Assembly (NCBI GenBank): GCA_030652255.1
Contig: JAUSAZ010000097.1
Coordinates: 1 to 64,000, forward strand
DNA length: 64,000 nt
Origin: Myxococcales bacterium
GTDB taxonomy: Bacteria; Myxococcota_A; Polyangia; Polyangiales; Ga0077539
Direction of reading: 5' to 3'
Shown: positions 1 to 9,491 of the stretch, piece by piece
Position numbering within the stretch: the stretch's first letter is position 1
Layout of the letters: the number at the start of each line of letters is the position of its first letter
Notes under the pieces: generated by a model
Database searches by the model: none
Told to the model about the DNA's origin: nothing
What the model saw: only the letters and a program-made list of their open reading frames with translations
Made by a program: the position numbers and the translations under genes

Positions 1-156
1 CGGCGGCGGCGGCGGCGCCGCGAGGTCGAGGTCGACGGTCGCGTGGTGGGGGCGGAGCAGGGCCTGGTCGGGCGGTGCTCGCACGCTGGCGGCGAGCGCG
101 ACGATGCCCGCGTGCAGCACGACGGAGGCGACGACGGCGGGCCATGGAGAGCGCAC
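1..156 (-). CDS. TonB-family protein, N-terminal fragment (runs off the window)
   Basis: This frame has no stop from a GTG at 156 to the left edge, giving 52 codons. It encodes a short N-terminus, one hydrophobic segment at about residues 7-25 (core VVASVVLHAGIVALA) and then a proline run encoded by the CGG repeat at positions 1-17. A short cytoplasmic start, a signal anchor and a periplasmic Pro-rich stretch are the usual beginning of TonB/energy-transducer proteins, which link the proton motive force to outer-membrane receptors. The conserved C-terminal domain lies outside the window, so the family is an inference. There is no clear ribosome binding site and the start is uncertain. It faces away from the lipoprotein gene starting at 252. 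Confidence 0.45.
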   Translation of the reverse strand, partial: MRSPWPAVVASVVLHAGIVALAASVRAPPDQALLRPHHATVDLDLAAPPPPP

Positions 157-251
157 TGGTGGGGGTGAACCGCTGGCGCCCGGGGATTGTTCTCCGAGCG
201 CCCGCAAGCTTTACCTCGCGTTGGGCATCTGGCACTAACCCGGCCGTGCGA

Positions 252-1193
252 ATGCCCGTCGTCCTCCTCGTGCCTGCCTTCGTGGCGTCCTGCGCCTGCG
301 GCACGCTCGACACGGTCGATCCGATCATCGGTGACGTCCCCGACGACGTGGTCATGCTCGATGCCGCGGTCGCCGACGGGCCCGCGCCCGACGCGCCCGC
401 CCTCGATGTGCGCTCCGTCGATGCGCCCGCCCTCGATGTCGCCCGCGTCGACGCCGCGCCGCCGGTCGACCTCGCGCCCGTCGATGCGCCGCAGCCGGTC
501 GACGTGCCCGCGGCCGACGTGCCCTCCGAGCTCACCGACGCGCCCCTCGTGCTCGACGCGGGCGTCGATGTGCCCGTCGTCCCCACCGACACCGGCTGGG
601 GTCCGGGCCCGACGGGCTACCGCGTGGTGCGCGACGACCCCGCGGCGCGCTGGGTCGACTCGTGCGCCGAGCCGGGGCACCAGGTCGTCCTCCGCGACGT
701 CGACGACGGCAGCTTCGCCGCGACGCTCCCCTTCCGCTTCCGCTACTGGGGCACGCCCATCGAGGCCGGCGCGCCGGTGCTGGTGAGCCCCAACGGGTAC
801 GTCACCTTCCAGGTGGGCGCCCCGACGCCCGCCAACGGGATCATCCCCAACCGCCTCGACGGCGTGCACGCTGTCATCGCCGCGCAGTGGCGCGACCTGC
901 GCACCCGCGCGCCGGGCGTGTGCATCGCGGTGCTGGGCAACCCGGGCGCCCGCCGGTGGGTCGTGCAGTGGAGCGACGCGCGCTACTACACCAGCATCTT
1001 CGGGCACCTCAACTTCGAGCTGGTGCTCCACGAGACCAGCGACGCCATCGACCTCGTCTACGACGGCATGACCCTCCCGGAGCCCGCCACCGTGGCGCTC
1101 GAGAGCTGGGACGGCGCCCGGTCGTCGGTGCCCTTCGTCGTGCCGCAGCCCATCGTGTACTCGCGCACCCGGGCGCGCTTCATCCCGCAGTAG
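252..1193 (+). CDS. Surface lipoprotein with Asp/Ala/Pro tether and a globular C-terminal domain
   Basis: Predicted 313-residue lipoprotein. I chose the ATG at 252 because it gives a short signal peptide with a lipobox (VASC, Cys14). Upstream in-frame codons would add an Arg-rich stretch typical of shadow reading. After Cys14 come about 90 residues of repeated DAPALDV / VDAP motifs, a flexible tether. The C-terminal part (about residues 118-310) contains WVDSC, FRYWGT, SPNGYVTF, AQWRDL and RRWVVQW. The same motif order occurs at the C-terminus of the Cys-rich repeat protein at 33107-35101, so this is a recurring domain here. Its function is unknown; a surface role is inferred. It converges on purK with only 9 bases between the stops. 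Confidence 0.75.
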   Translation: MPVVLLVPAFVASCACGTLDTVDPIIGDVPDDVVMLDAAVADGPAPDAPALDVRSVDAPALDVARVDAAPPVDLAPVDAPQPVDVPAADVPSELTDAPLVLDAGVDVPVVPTDTGWGPGPTGYRVVRDDPAARWVDSCAEPGHQVVLRDVDDGSFAATLPFRFRYWGTPIEAGAPVLVSPNGYVTFQVGAPTPANGIIPNRLDGVHAVIAAQWRDLRTRAPGVCIAVLGNPGARRWVVQWSDARYYTSIFGHLNFELVLHETSDAIDLVYDGMTLPEPATVALESWDGARSSVPFVVPQPIVYSRTRARFIPQ

Positions 1194-1202
1194 CGCTGCC
1201 GC

Positions 1203-2339
1203 TCAGGCCTGCACCCGGCGCCACGCCTCGATGACCCGGGCGGTCGCGTCGGCGGAGGTGTCGCCCAGCGCCGAGAGGTGGCCCATCTTCCGGCCGGGCC
1301 GCGCCACGCGCTTGCCGTAGAGGTGCAGGCGCACGCCGGGGATCTCCAGCGCCCGCTCGAAGCGCGGCGGCTGGTCGCCCACCCAGAGGTCGCCGAGGAG
1401 GTTGTGGATCGCCGCCGGGCGCACCACCTCCGTCGACCCGAGCGGCAGGTCGCACACCGCGCGCACGGCCTGCTCGAACTGGCTCGTCACGCAGCCCACC
1501 TCGGTCGCGTGGAAGCTGTTGTGCGGCCGCGGCGCGAGCTCGTTGACCCGCAGCACATCCCCCGCCGTCAGGAACAGCTCCACCACCAGCAGGCCCTCCA
1601 CGGCCATCGCCTCGGCGATGCCGCGCGCGATCTCCGCCGCCTCCTTCAGCACCTTGTCGGAGAATCCCGCGGGGATCACCGACCAGGTGAGCACGCCGTC
1701 GTCGTGGTGGTTCTGCGCCACCGGGTGCACCGCCACGCGGCCCGACGGGGTGCGCGCCACCAGCACCGAGAGCTCGGCCTCGAGCGCCGCCGCCCGCTCC
1801 ACCACGCAGGGCGCCGAGCCGAGCGCGGCCCACACCCGCGCCCCCTCGGCGGCGTCGCTCATCCGCGCCTGCCCCCGGCCGTCGTAGCCGCCGGTGCACG
1901 ACTTCACGAAGGCCCGCGGGCCCAGCTCGGCGACCGCGCGGCACAGCTCGTCGACGCTCGTCACCCGGCGCCAGTCGACCGTCGGGAAGCCCCGCGCGGT
2001 GAGCCACTGCCGCTGCCGACCGCGGTCCTGCACCACCGAGAGCACCTCGCTGCCGGGGCGCACCGGGGCGTAGCGTCGCACCGCCGCCATGCTCGCCGGC
2101 GCGATCTTCTCGATCTCCAGGGTCACCACGGCGCAGCGCCGCGCGAGGTCGGCCGCGGCGAAGTCGTCGTCGAACTCCGCGGTGAGGCAGCGCTCCACCA
2201 CGAAGCGCGCCGCGCACGACGGGTCGGGGTCGAGCACGTGGACCTTGTATCCGAGCGGGCGCGCGGCCATCGCCGTCATGCGCCCGAGCTGACCGCCCCC
2301 GAGGATGCCCAGCGTGGCGCCCGGCAGGATGGCGCTCAC
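1203..2339 (-). CDS. purK: N5-carboxyaminoimidazole ribonucleotide synthase (PurK)
   Basis: Encodes 378 residues, the usual PurK length. PurK is the ATP-grasp enzyme that carboxylates AIR to N5-CAIR using ATP and bicarbonate in purine synthesis. Visible signatures are the N-terminal nucleotide-binding loop [10 protein letters not shown], the ATP-grasp segment [12 protein letters not shown], the catalytic region [15 protein letters not shown] and SQFEQAVRA in the C-terminal part. The GTG start at 2339 overlaps the purE stop by 4 bases (GTGA), so the two are translationally coupled in the order purE-purK. Their products act consecutively (AIR to N5-CAIR by PurK, then to CAIR by PurE). The start is fixed by this overlap and the conserved N-terminus. 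Confidence 0.95.
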   Translation of the reverse strand: MSAILPGATLGILGGGQLGRMTAMAARPLGYKVHVLDPDPSCAARFVVERCLTAEFDDDFAAADLARRCAVVTLEIEKIAPASMAAVRRYAPVRPGSEVLSVVQDRGRQRQWLTARGFPTVDWRRVTSVDELCRAVAELGPRAFVKSCTGGYDGRGQARMSDAAEGARVWAALGSAPCVVERAAALEAELSVLVARTPSGRVAVHPVAQNHHDDGVLTWSVIPAGFSDKVLKEAAEIARGIAEAMAVEGLLVVELFLTAGDVLRVNELAPRPHNSFHATEVGCVTSQFEQAVRAVCDLPLGSTEVVRPAAIHNLLGDLWVGDQPPRFERALEIPGVRLHLYGKRVARPGRKMGHLSALGDTSADATARVIEAWRRVQA

Positions 2340-2833
2340 GTCAGCACCCGCTTCGCCATCACCTCGCCGGTGCGGTCGGCCCGCCACGCCCGCAGCCGCT
2401 CTCGCACCGCGCGGTCGCGCACCCCGAGGATGCTCGCCGCGAGCAGCGCTGCGTTGGCCGCGCCGGGCTTGCCGATGGCGAGCGTGGCGACCGGGACCCC
2501 GCGGGGCATCTGCACGATGGAGAGCAGCGAGTCGACGCCGTTGAGCAGCGTCGCGGGGATGGGCACGCCCAGCACCGGCAGCACCGTCTTCGCGGCGACC
2601 ATGCCGGGCAGGTGGGCCGCGCCGCCCGCGCCCGCGATGATGACCTCCAGGCCGCGCGACTCCGCCGTCGAGGCGTACTCGAACATCCAGTCGGGGGTGC
2701 GGTGCGCGGAGACCACCATCACCTCGTGGGCGATCTCCAGCGCGGTGAGGATCTCCCTCGCGGGGGTGAGGGTTTCCAGGTCCGAGGCGCTGCCCATGAT
2801 GATCCCCACGAGGGGGGTCGATGTGTCGGTCAT
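2336..2833 (-). CDS. purE: N5-carboxyaminoimidazole ribonucleotide mutase (PurE class I)
   Basis: Encodes 165 residues, typical for class I PurE, the enzyme that moves the carboxylate of N5-CAIR to form CAIR. Diagnostic motifs are [10 protein letters not shown] at the N-terminus (substrate phosphate loop), SAHRTPD (catalytic His region), [13 protein letters not shown] and [20 protein letters not shown]. The C-terminus ([15 protein letters not shown]) is the usual final helix. ATG 2833 is the first start before the conserved core. It is the first gene of the purEK operon, divergent from the vWA lipoprotein gene with about 58 bases between the starts, so both promoters must lie in that short gap. 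Confidence 0.95.
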   Translation of the reverse strand: MTDTSTPLVGIIMGSASDLETLTPAREILTALEIAHEVMVVSAHRTPDWMFEYASTAESRGLEVIIAGAGGAAHLPGMVAAKTVLPVLGVPIPATLLNGVDSLLSIVQMPRGVPVATLAIGKPGAANAALLAASILGVRDRAVRERLRAWRADRTGEVMAKRVLT

Positions 2834-2891
2834 CGGGGCGGAGGATAGCAACGAGTGACGGGCGCCGCGCGGGTGTGATGTACTGCGCGGT

Positions 2892-4763
2892 GTGAAGCGA
2901 ACGTCTCTGCTGCGCGGGTCGTTGACCATGGTCGTTGGCCTCCTGGCCTGCACGAGCACGCCGCCGGGCGACACGGTGATGAAGCCCGACTCGGGCCACG
3001 CCGACGCCGGGGCGCCCGTGGACGCCGACGTCCCCGCGACGCCCGACGCGCCGGTCACGCCCGACCGCCCGGTGACGCCCTGCGCCGACATGGACGGCGA
3101 CGGGATCTCCGACCGCGACGAGGGGGCGCCCGCGCTCGACACCGACGGCGACATGACGCCGGACTTCATGGACACCGACTCCGACGGCGACGGCTTCAGC
3201 GACGCCGACGAGGCCACGCGGCGCTACCCCGGCTTCGAGATCAACGTGGTGCCGCTGACCTGCGGCGACCCGCCCAACAACTGCGACGCGCCGCCCGACA
3301 ACCTGGCCAACCAGCGCGACCTCGACTCGGACAACGACGGGCTCACCGACGCCGAAGAGCGCGTCGCGATGACCAACCCCTGCGCCGAGGACACCGACCG
3401 CGACGGCTTCGCCGACCTCGCCGAGGTGGCCGCGCGCAGCGACCCCCGGGACATGAACTCCCGCCCCCCGGAGAACTCCCTCTACGTCACGCTGCCGTAC
3501 TACGCCCCGGGCACCATGGGCATCCGCGAGACGCGGGAGTTCACCTTCGCCACGCGCATCCGCGCGGCGGACGTGTTCTTCCTCGTCGACAACTCGGCGA
3601 GCATGGAGCCGACGATCACCAACCTCCGGAGCAACCTCCAGACGGTGATCCTGCCGGGGGTGCGGGCGGCGATCCCCGACGCGCGCATCGGCGTGGCCTC
3701 CTTCGACTCGATGCCCGACGCGCCGGAGGGCCAGATGCTCCTGCCCACCGACGACGGCCAGGCCGGGCGGCCGGGCGACTACACCCTCTGGATGCGCCAG
3801 CGGCTCACCACCGACGACACCCAGGTGCAGGCCGCGTTCAACACCATGCGCACCATCGTGGAGGACACCGGCGGGCGCTACCTCGGCGGCAACGCCCCGG
3901 AGTGCCAGATCACGGCGATGTACGAGGTGCTCACCGGCGCGGGCACCCGCAGCGGCGGCCTCGGGGCCAACCCGGCGTCGCTGCGCAGCGTGCAGAACGC
4001 GCTCGACCCGATGGGCAACGGCTGGGTGGCGACCTCCGACCCGGCGCGGGACTGCCCCGGCATCGAGGGGGCCTACGGCTGGGGCTGCTTCCAGCCGGGG
4101 CGCGTGCCCATCGTGGTGATGTTCTCCGACGCGGAGTGGTTCGACGGGCCGGCGATGTCGTCGCCCGCGAGCAACCGCGGCTGGCGCTACCCCGAGCTGG
4201 CCGAGGTGATGCGCACGCGCGGCGCCCTCTACCTCGGCGTCGACGTGTCGCGCTTCGGGGTGTCGGGTCCCACCTACGCCAACTCGGCCTTCCTGGCCTC
4301 GGCCACGGGCTCGCTCAACGCCATGCGCCGCGCGGTGATCTTCGCGCCGGCCTCGAGCGGCGGCCTCGACCGCACCGCCGCAGGCATCGTCGAGGCCGTG
4401 CGCACCCTCGCCAACGAGACCCGCCAGGACATCACCACCACCGTGCTGGCCGACGTCGCCGAGACGCGCCTCCCGATGGGCCGCACCACCGCGAGCTTCG
4501 TCCAGACGGTCACCCCCGTGCGGGCCGAGCCCGAGATGCCCACGGGCTACGAGCGCCGCGACGACCGCACCTTCTTCGGCGTGCTGCCCACCACCCGGGT
4601 GGTCTTCCGGGTGAGCTTCTATAACGACTTCCTGGAGGGCACCGACACCGCGAGGGTCTTCCAGGCGAACGTGGTGGTGCGCGGGCGCGCGGGCAGCGAG
4701 GTCGATCGCCGCCCGGTCTTCATCGTGGTGCCTGCGCGCGGCGGCGGCCTCCCGCCGGGCTGA
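2892..4763 (+). CDS. vWA-domain lipoprotein with calcium-binding (thrombospondin type 3-like) repeats
   Basis: Encodes 623 residues from a GTG start. The signal peptide ends in the lipobox LLAC. A tether of [11 protein letters not shown] type leads into acidic repeats ([45 protein letters not shown]; about residues 60-180) like calcium-loaded thrombospondin type 3 repeats. A von Willebrand factor A domain follows, with an intact MIDAS motif DNSAS (residues 233-237) and later TMRT and DVSRFG elements. These domains usually mediate metal-dependent adhesion or protein contacts at the cell surface; the ligand is unknown. The gene stands alone, divergent from purE and converging on the heparinase-like gene. 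Confidence 0.8.
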   Translation: MKRTSLLRGSLTMVVGLLACTSTPPGDTVMKPDSGHADAGAPVDADVPATPDAPVTPDRPVTPCADMDGDGISDRDEGAPALDTDGDMTPDFMDTDSDGDGFSDADEATRRYPGFEINVVPLTCGDPPNNCDAPPDNLANQRDLDSDNDGLTDAEERVAMTNPCAEDTDRDGFADLAEVAARSDPRDMNSRPPENSLYVTLPYYAPGTMGIRETREFTFATRIRAADVFFLVDNSASMEPTITNLRSNLQTVILPGVRAAIPDARIGVASFDSMPDAPEGQMLLPTDDGQAGRPGDYTLWMRQRLTTDDTQVQAAFNTMRTIVEDTGGRYLGGNAPECQITAMYEVLTGAGTRSGGLGANPASLRSVQNALDPMGNGWVATSDPARDCPGIEGAYGWGCFQPGRVPIVVMFSDAEWFDGPAMSSPASNRGWRYPELAEVMRTRGALYLGVDVSRFGVSGPTYANSAFLASATGSLNAMRRAVIFAPASSGGLDRTAAGIVEAVRTLANETRQDITTTVLADVAETRLPMGRTTASFVQTVTPVRAEPEMPTGYERRDDRTFFGVLPTTRVVFRVSFYNDFLEGTDTARVFQANVVVRGRAGSEVDRRPVFIVVPARGGGLPPG

Positions 4764-4793
4764 TCTCTCCCCCCCTGACAACCCTCGACGGCG

Positions 4794-7181
4794 CTACCGC
4801 CGACGGGCCCGCCGTCGGCGCCGCGCCGTGAGCACCGCGGCGCCCAGGAGCGCCCCCGCCCATCGCCCGCGCCCGCCCACGCTCGTGCCCGCGCGGCACG
4901 CGCACCCCTCCGTCCCCCCGCCCATCCCGGCGTCCATCGCCACGCTCCCGTCCAATGCGGGTACGCCCGCGTCGAGGCCCGCGTCGGGGGGGAGCGGCCC
5001 GACGCCCGCGTCGGTCACCGGTGCGTAGAAGGTGCCGCCCGCGCCGAGGGTGCCCTCGTAGAGCGGGGCGCCGTTGCGGTCGTCGACGCGAATCTGCCCG
5101 GTGGTCATGCCCGTGCGCGCGAAGAGCACGGTGTAGGTGCGCATCCCGTCCGGGTCTTCGACGCGCAGCCCGACGCGGTCGCCCTCTTCGACGAGCGTGG
5201 ACATCGGCAGCGTCGAGCGCCCCGCCTGGCCGACCTCCAGGAGATGCAGGAAGTACTCCCGCGCCTCCGGGGCCGACGACTGATCCTCGACGCGGGCGCC
5301 GCGCGCCTCGGCGCCCATCACCAGCGGCGCGAAGTCCATCCCGTCGACCCGGAAGCCCTCCACGAGGCCCTGCATGCCCGAGCGCGGGAGCAGGCGGCGG
5401 CCGAGCAGGCGCCCCTCGCGGCCGTCGATGGTGAAGGTGTCGACCGTCGGAAACAGCGGGCGGGCGGGGCCGTGCAGCACGAAGCGCTTCACGTAGGTCG
5501 GGTCGGTGGACTCCACCCGGTCGAAGAGCACCACCATCTCGGGGCGCAGGAAGACGAGCTGGCGGGTGACCTCGCGCACCTTCGGGGCGTTGCCCGCGGT
5601 GGCGAAGGCGGTGCTGTTGTAGGCGCGGGTGCTGTCGCACGCGGCGTAGTCGTGGAAGCGCGACGCCTCGAAGGCCGTGACGCCGCCGGTCTCGAACTGC
5701 GCGCCGTTGGTGAGGTTGTTGCGGTACTCGTCGAGGGTGCGCCGGCCGCCGCTGGCGTAGGCGATGGAGCGCTGGCCGCCGTCGTTGATGGTCGGGAGCA
5801 TGCGGCTGTTGGGGAAGAGCTCCCCGGGGCGGGTGATGGTGACGACGTTGCTGTGGATCGACCGCTGCGACGACCAGTTGAACCAGTGGGCGGTCTCGAA
5901 GCCGTCGTAGGTGCCGGTGCTGATGGCGAGGGGGTTGCGGCGGAAGATCTGGAAGCTCCCGGCCTCCAGGTGCTGCCGGGTGGAGAACCAGTCGCCGCAC
6001 GAGAGGCTGACCCAGGTGGCGTCGGCGTCGTCCCAGCTCGATCGCATCACCACGACGTCTTCGGAGGTGGCGCCGAGGTGGACGGCGAGGGGGAGGGCGT
6101 CGCGGGCGGGCGCCGCGGGGCGCTCGGGGGAGTAGAACACCAGCTGCTGCCAGATCTCCGGGCCGTTGTAGTCGGCCGCGGCGGGGAGGCGGCGGGTGGC
6201 CTCCGCGGCGAGGCCCTGGGCGACGGTCGATCCGGTGCCCCAGGCGAGCAGGTCGAGCAGCGGGCGGAGCTGGCCGGCGGGGGAGAGCTGGGCGTCGGTG
6301 GAGTCGCCGAAGGCGGCGAAGCGGAAGTCCGGGCGGAGGGAGTAGGCGAGGTAGCGCACGGCCTGGCCGAAGACGTCGCCGCGGGTGCGGGCGTGGGCGA
6401 AGAGGTCTTCCTCGGTGGCGGTGGTCCACGCCGCGGCCATGAGGGCGGCGTTGCGCATCGTGGTGCCCGCGAACCACCCGGGGCCCTCGTGCCACCAGCC
6501 CCCGGTGTACGCGAGCGCCGGGAGCAGCTGGGTCTTCCAGCGCGTGTCGGCGTAGGCGAGGTAGCGACGGACGTCCGCGTCGGGCACGGCCGTGGCGCCC
6601 TGCAGGGCCAGGGCCGCGAGGGCCACCGTCGCGACGTGGGCGTAGGCCTCGGCGGCGAAGACGTCCGCGGGCTCGTGGGTGACCGACCACTCGGCGTAGC
6701 TCCGGAGGTGGGTCTCCAGGGTGCCGCGCTCCTCCGGGGTGAGCGCGGCGTAGAGCCAGTCGTAGGCCACCGCGAGCTGGCGCACCGCGCGGGCGTTGGT
6801 GAGGTACTGGCCCGCCGGGTCGCCGCGGTCGACGAAGGGGCCCACCTGCGCGACCTGCTCGCGCACCACCTGTAGCGTGGCGGGCTCTTGATAGAGCACG
6901 TAGCGGGTGGCGAGCGCGATGAGCGGGTGCTCGACGTTGCGGAAGGGCACCGTGCCGGGGAGCGGCAGCGGCAGCGCGGCGGCGCGGCAGGCGGCGGCGT
7001 AGGGGGAGTTGCTGGCCTCGCAGCGGGTGACGAGCGCGGCGGGCGAGATGCCCCGGCGGCCGTCGGCCACGAGGAACAGCCGCGGGTGCACCGCGCGCAC
7101 GACGGGCTGCGCCGCGGAGACGGCGGGAGCGAGGGCGGCGAGGGTGAAGCAGAGGGCGGTGGCGCGGCGGCGTCGGGACAT
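4794..7181 (-). CDS. Secreted heparinase II/III-like protein with MYXO-CTERM tail
   Basis: Predicted 795 residues from ATG 7181; a start 8 codons upstream is possible. The signal peptide ends at about APAVSA-AQP. The early motif VHPRLFLV, an all-helical region with NARAVRQLAVAYDWL and YTGGWWHEGPGWF, and a beta-rich C-terminal half with RPEMVVLFDRVES fit the heparinase II/III / alginate lyase superfamily, which cleaves uronic-acid polysaccharides by beta-elimination. The substrate cannot be told. The C-terminus has an Asp/Gly linker, the motif GCACR, a hydrophobic segment and RRRRRARRR, the MYXO-CTERM pattern for surface sorting. It is divergent from nothing immediate and lies 41 bases downstream of the secreted repeat protein, so co-transcription is possible. 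Confidence 0.75.
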   Translation of the reverse strand: MSRRRRATALCFTLAALAPAVSAAQPVVRAVHPRLFLVADGRRGISPAALVTRCEASNSPYAAACRAAALPLPLPGTVPFRNVEHPLIALATRYVLYQEPATLQVVREQVAQVGPFVDRGDPAGQYLTNARAVRQLAVAYDWLYAALTPEERGTLETHLRSYAEWSVTHEPADVFAAEAYAHVATVALAALALQGATAVPDADVRRYLAYADTRWKTQLLPALAYTGGWWHEGPGWFAGTTMRNAALMAAAWTTATEEDLFAHARTRGDVFGQAVRYLAYSLRPDFRFAAFGDSTDAQLSPAGQLRPLLDLLAWGTGSTVAQGLAAEATRRLPAAADYNGPEIWQQLVFYSPERPAAPARDALPLAVHLGATSEDVVVMRSSWDDADATWVSLSCGDWFSTRQHLEAGSFQIFRRNPLAISTGTYDGFETAHWFNWSSQRSIHSNVVTITRPGELFPNSRMLPTINDGGQRSIAYASGGRRTLDEYRNNLTNGAQFETGGVTAFEASRFHDYAACDSTRAYNSTAFATAGNAPKVREVTRQLVFLRPEMVVLFDRVESTDPTYVKRFVLHGPARPLFPTVDTFTIDGREGRLLGRRLLPRSGMQGLVEGFRVDGMDFAPLVMGAEARGARVEDQSSAPEAREYFLHLLEVGQAGRSTLPMSTLVEEGDRVGLRVEDPDGMRTYTVLFARTGMTTGQIRVDDRNGAPLYEGTLGAGGTFYAPVTDAGVGPLPPDAGLDAGVPALDGSVAMDAGMGGGTEGCACRAGTSVGGRGRWAGALLGAAVLTARRRRRARRR

Positions 7182-7222
7182 CACGCGGGTCCCGAACGAT
7201 GGCACAGGGCGGGGATCGCGGG

Positions 7223-8161
7223 CTACGGGTGCTGCGACGGGTCGATGGTGACCGTGAGCTGGTAGGGGCGCGACTCGTTCTCGCGGTAGGTGCCCACCCA
7301 GACCTGGTAGAGGCCGGCGGGGAAGTTTCCTTCGACGCCGGGGTTGAGGGAGTAGGTGTCGTCGTTGCAGAGCACCTGGCCGTCGGGGCGGCGGATGACC
7401 AGGGTCGAGTCGGCCGCGGAGACGACGTACATCCGCAGGAAGGCCCGCGGCTGCGCGAGGAAGACGACGTGGTTGGGGGGGCCCTGGAAGTACCCGCGGC
7501 AGATGCCCGTGCCGTGGATGCCCTCGGAGCCGAGGGCGCCGCCGTTGCGGCCGCGCACCGAGCGGGTGATGAAGTTGCCGCTGACCATCATGCGGCCCGA
7601 GAGCGGCCGGGCGGTGAAGTCGAGCGCGCCGAGGGAGTTGGTCGTGGGCTGCGGCTGGACGGGGAACTGCGGCCGGACGGGCTGCGGGCGCATGCCGGTG
7701 TTGTCGGGCATGGTGCTCTGGAGCTCGCTCATCAGGAGCTGGTAGGGCGCCGGGCCGGACTGGGAGTAGGTGCCCACGTAGACGTCGTAGCGGCCCGGGG
7801 GGAGGGCCTGGAGGTCGAGGCCGGGGACGTTGCCGTAGGTGTCATCGGCGCACCACGTCTGGCTGGTGCCGCGCACCATCAGCGTGAGGTCGGTGCCCGC
7901 GAGGGGCTGGGCGATGAGCCGGAGGAAGTTGAAGCCCGTGGGGCTCTGGATGATCTGCTGGGGCGCGCCGGGGATGAACCCTCGGCAGTTGCCCGGGGCC
8001 CCGGGCACCGACTGGGCCTGCACCATGCCGCCGGCCATGCCGCTCGCGCGTGTGGGGTCGGGCACGAAGCCCGCGCTCAGCTGCACGGGCTGGGCGGCGG
8101 CGAGGGAGGGGAGCGCCTGGGCGGCGGCGAGGGCGAGGGCGGTGAGCGTCGGTCGGTTCAT
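7223..8161 (-). CDS. Secreted protein with two tandem pre-peptidase-like repeats
   Basis: Encodes 312 residues with a signal peptide ending at about SLAAAQP. A good ribosome binding site (GGAG, 5 bases before ATG) supports the start. The mature protein has two copies of one domain. Each starts with CRGFIPG or CRGYFQG, passes through W-CADDTYG or LCNDDTYS, and ends in YDVYVGTYS...PYQL or YQVWVGTYR...PYQL. This resembles the bacterial pre-peptidase C-terminal beta-sandwich of secreted hydrolases, but no catalytic domain is attached. A Pro/Gln-rich linker joins the repeats. It is divergent from argB across 212 bases. Its role is unknown; a carbohydrate- or protein-binding module is a guess. Confidence 0.65.
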   Translation of the reverse strand: MNRPTLTALALAAAQALPSLAAAQPVQLSAGFVPDPTRASGMAGGMVQAQSVPGAPGNCRGFIPGAPQQIIQSPTGFNFLRLIAQPLAGTDLTLMVRGTSQTWCADDTYGNVPGLDLQALPPGRYDVYVGTYSQSGPAPYQLLMSELQSTMPDNTGMRPQPVRPQFPVQPQPTTNSLGALDFTARPLSGRMMVSGNFITRSVRGRNGGALGSEGIHGTGICRGYFQGPPNHVVFLAQPRAFLRMYVVSAADSTLVIRRPDGQVLCNDDTYSLNPGVEGNFPAGLYQVWVGTYRENESRPYQLTVTIDPSQHP

Positions 8162-8219
8162 GGAGTCTCCGGCGGCCGTGGAGTGGCGCGAAGGGCGCGC
8201 GTCGTTGGGTTTCCCGCCA

Positions 8220-8237
8220 GCGATCCTCCGGGATCGC
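8220..8237. promoter_or_regulatory. Short perfect palindrome in the argB / secreted-protein divergent region
   Basis: Positions 8220-8226 (GCGATCC) pair with 8231-8237 (GGATCGC) around a 4-base loop. It sits between two divergently transcribed genes, about 60 bases upstream of one start and 137 upstream of argB. It could be an operator or a small hairpin. No regulator is identifiable, and such short palindromes arise by chance in GC-rich DNA. Confidence 0.2.
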
Positions 8238-8373
8238 GGCGGTGCGGGTCAAGGGCGTCTGACCGCAGCGGTGTACGTTGGTTCCCGCGGAGCGATTCAC
8301 GGCCCTGCCACGGAGCGGCCCGGCGGTGACCCGGCGCTTGTGCGCACGCTATGAATCCCGTAGAAGCGCGCGC

Positions 8374-9246
8374 GTGGAAACCGCTGTCGAGAAGGCCAGG
8401 GTACTGCTGGAGGCGATGCCGTTCATCCGGCGCTTCCAGGGGCGTACGTTCGTGATCAAGTACGGCGGGCACGCCATGGTGGCGCCGGAGCTCAAGGAGA
8501 GCTTCGCCAAGGACGTGTGCCTGCTCAAGTACATCGGCATCAACGTGGTGGTGGTGCACGGCGGCGGGCCGCAGATCTCCACCATGTTGAAGCAGTCCGG
8601 GGTGCACTCGCGCTTCGTCGACGGGCTGCGGGTCACCGACGACGCGGCGATGGAGGTCGTGGAGATGGTGCTCGCGGGCTCCATCAACCAGGACATCGTG
8701 TCGCTCATCTGCCGGCACGGCGGGCGCGCGGTGGGCCTCTCGGGCAAGGACGACGGCTTCGTGCTGGCCGACCGGGTGGCGCCGTACCTCACCCGCGACG
8801 GCGAGACCGTCGACCTCGGGCGCGTGGGCGAGGTGCGCCACGTGACCCCCGACGTGGTGGTCGAGCTGATGCGCGCGGGCTTCATCCCGGTCATCGCGCC
8901 CATCGGCGTCGACGAGCACGGGGCCTCGCTCAACCTCAACGCCGACACCGCCGCGGGCAAGGTGGCCGAGGCCCTGCGGGCCGAGAAGCTCATCCTGCTC
9001 ACCGACGTGCAGGGCGTCCGCGGCGCCGACGGGGCCTTCGCGGGCTCGCTCAACAGCGCCACCGCCCGGGAGTGGATCGCGGAGCGCATCATCGACGGGG
9101 GGATGATCCCGAAGGTGGAGTGCGCGCTCGACGCCATCGCCGGGGGCGTGCGCAAGGTGCACATCCTCGACGGGCGCCTCGCCCACGCGGTGCTCCTCGA
9201 GATCTTCACCAACGACGGCGTCGGGACCGAGATCGTCCGCGGATGA
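8374..9246 (+). CDS. argB: Acetylglutamate kinase
   Basis: Encodes 290 residues, the usual ArgB length. It phosphorylates N-acetylglutamate in the second step of arginine synthesis. Motifs include FVIKYGGHAM (ATP-binding Lys), VVVHGGGPQIS (substrate loop), LSGKDDGF, NADTAAGKVAEAL and LLTDVQGV. The GTG at 8374 gives the family's typical opening VETAVEKARVLLEAMPFI; upstream ATGs are out of frame or too long. The stop overlaps the ATG of the next small gene (ATGA). This starts a run of four overlapping genes: argB, an 82-residue protein, argD and argF. Confidence 0.95.
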   Translation: METAVEKARVLLEAMPFIRRFQGRTFVIKYGGHAMVAPELKESFAKDVCLLKYIGINVVVVHGGGPQISTMLKQSGVHSRFVDGLRVTDDAAMEVVEMVLAGSINQDIVSLICRHGGRAVGLSGKDDGFVLADRVAPYLTRDGETVDLGRVGEVRHVTPDVVVELMRAGFIPVIAPIGVDEHGASLNLNADTAAGKVAEALRAEKLILLTDVQGVRGADGAFAGSLNSATAREWIAERIIDGGMIPKVECALDAIAGGVRKVHILDGRLAHAVLLEIFTNDGVGTEIVRG

Positions 9247-9491
9247 GCGACCCCCTCGACGGCGTCGCCCCCGCGGCCCTCGACCGGGCGCTGGCGGAGA
9301 GCGCCGCCGAGCGGGGGCTGCCCGAGTACTACCGGGACTGTGTGCGCCCGCTGCTGCGCATGCCCGTGACGCAGTGGCCGCGGTGCTGCAACGGCGGGTG
9401 CGACCCGTGCAGCGAGGCCCTGCGCGCGGTGGCTGCGGCGACGCTGGCGCGGCTCGGGATATCGGTGGTAGAGCGGGGCGAACATGGCTGA
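9243..9491 (+). CDS. Small Cys-rich protein embedded in the arginine operon
   Basis: Encodes 82 residues. The ATG overlaps the argB stop by 4 bases and the TGA lies 8 bases inside argD, so translation is coupled on both sides; this is the main evidence that it is a real gene. It is acidic at the N-terminus and has one clear motif, RCCNGGCDPC (residues about 47-56), near a DC pair. The CCxxxC..C arrangement resembles the oxidoreductase-like domain and small zinc or iron-sulfur binding motifs. I do not recognise a named family. The context suggests a role linked to arginine synthesis, perhaps a metal-binding accessory, but that is inference. Confidence 0.7.
   Translation: MSDPLDGVAPAALDRALAESAAERGLPEYYRDCVRPLLRMPVTQWPRCCNGGCDPCSEALRAVAAATLARLGISVVERGEHG

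Noticed and set aside
1203..4781. A 1192-codon minus-strand reading frame spanning purK, purE and the vWA gene
   Set aside because: Only its first 378 residues are PurK. Upstream of the purK start it becomes an Arg/Gly/His-rich antisense shadow of the purE and vWA genes.
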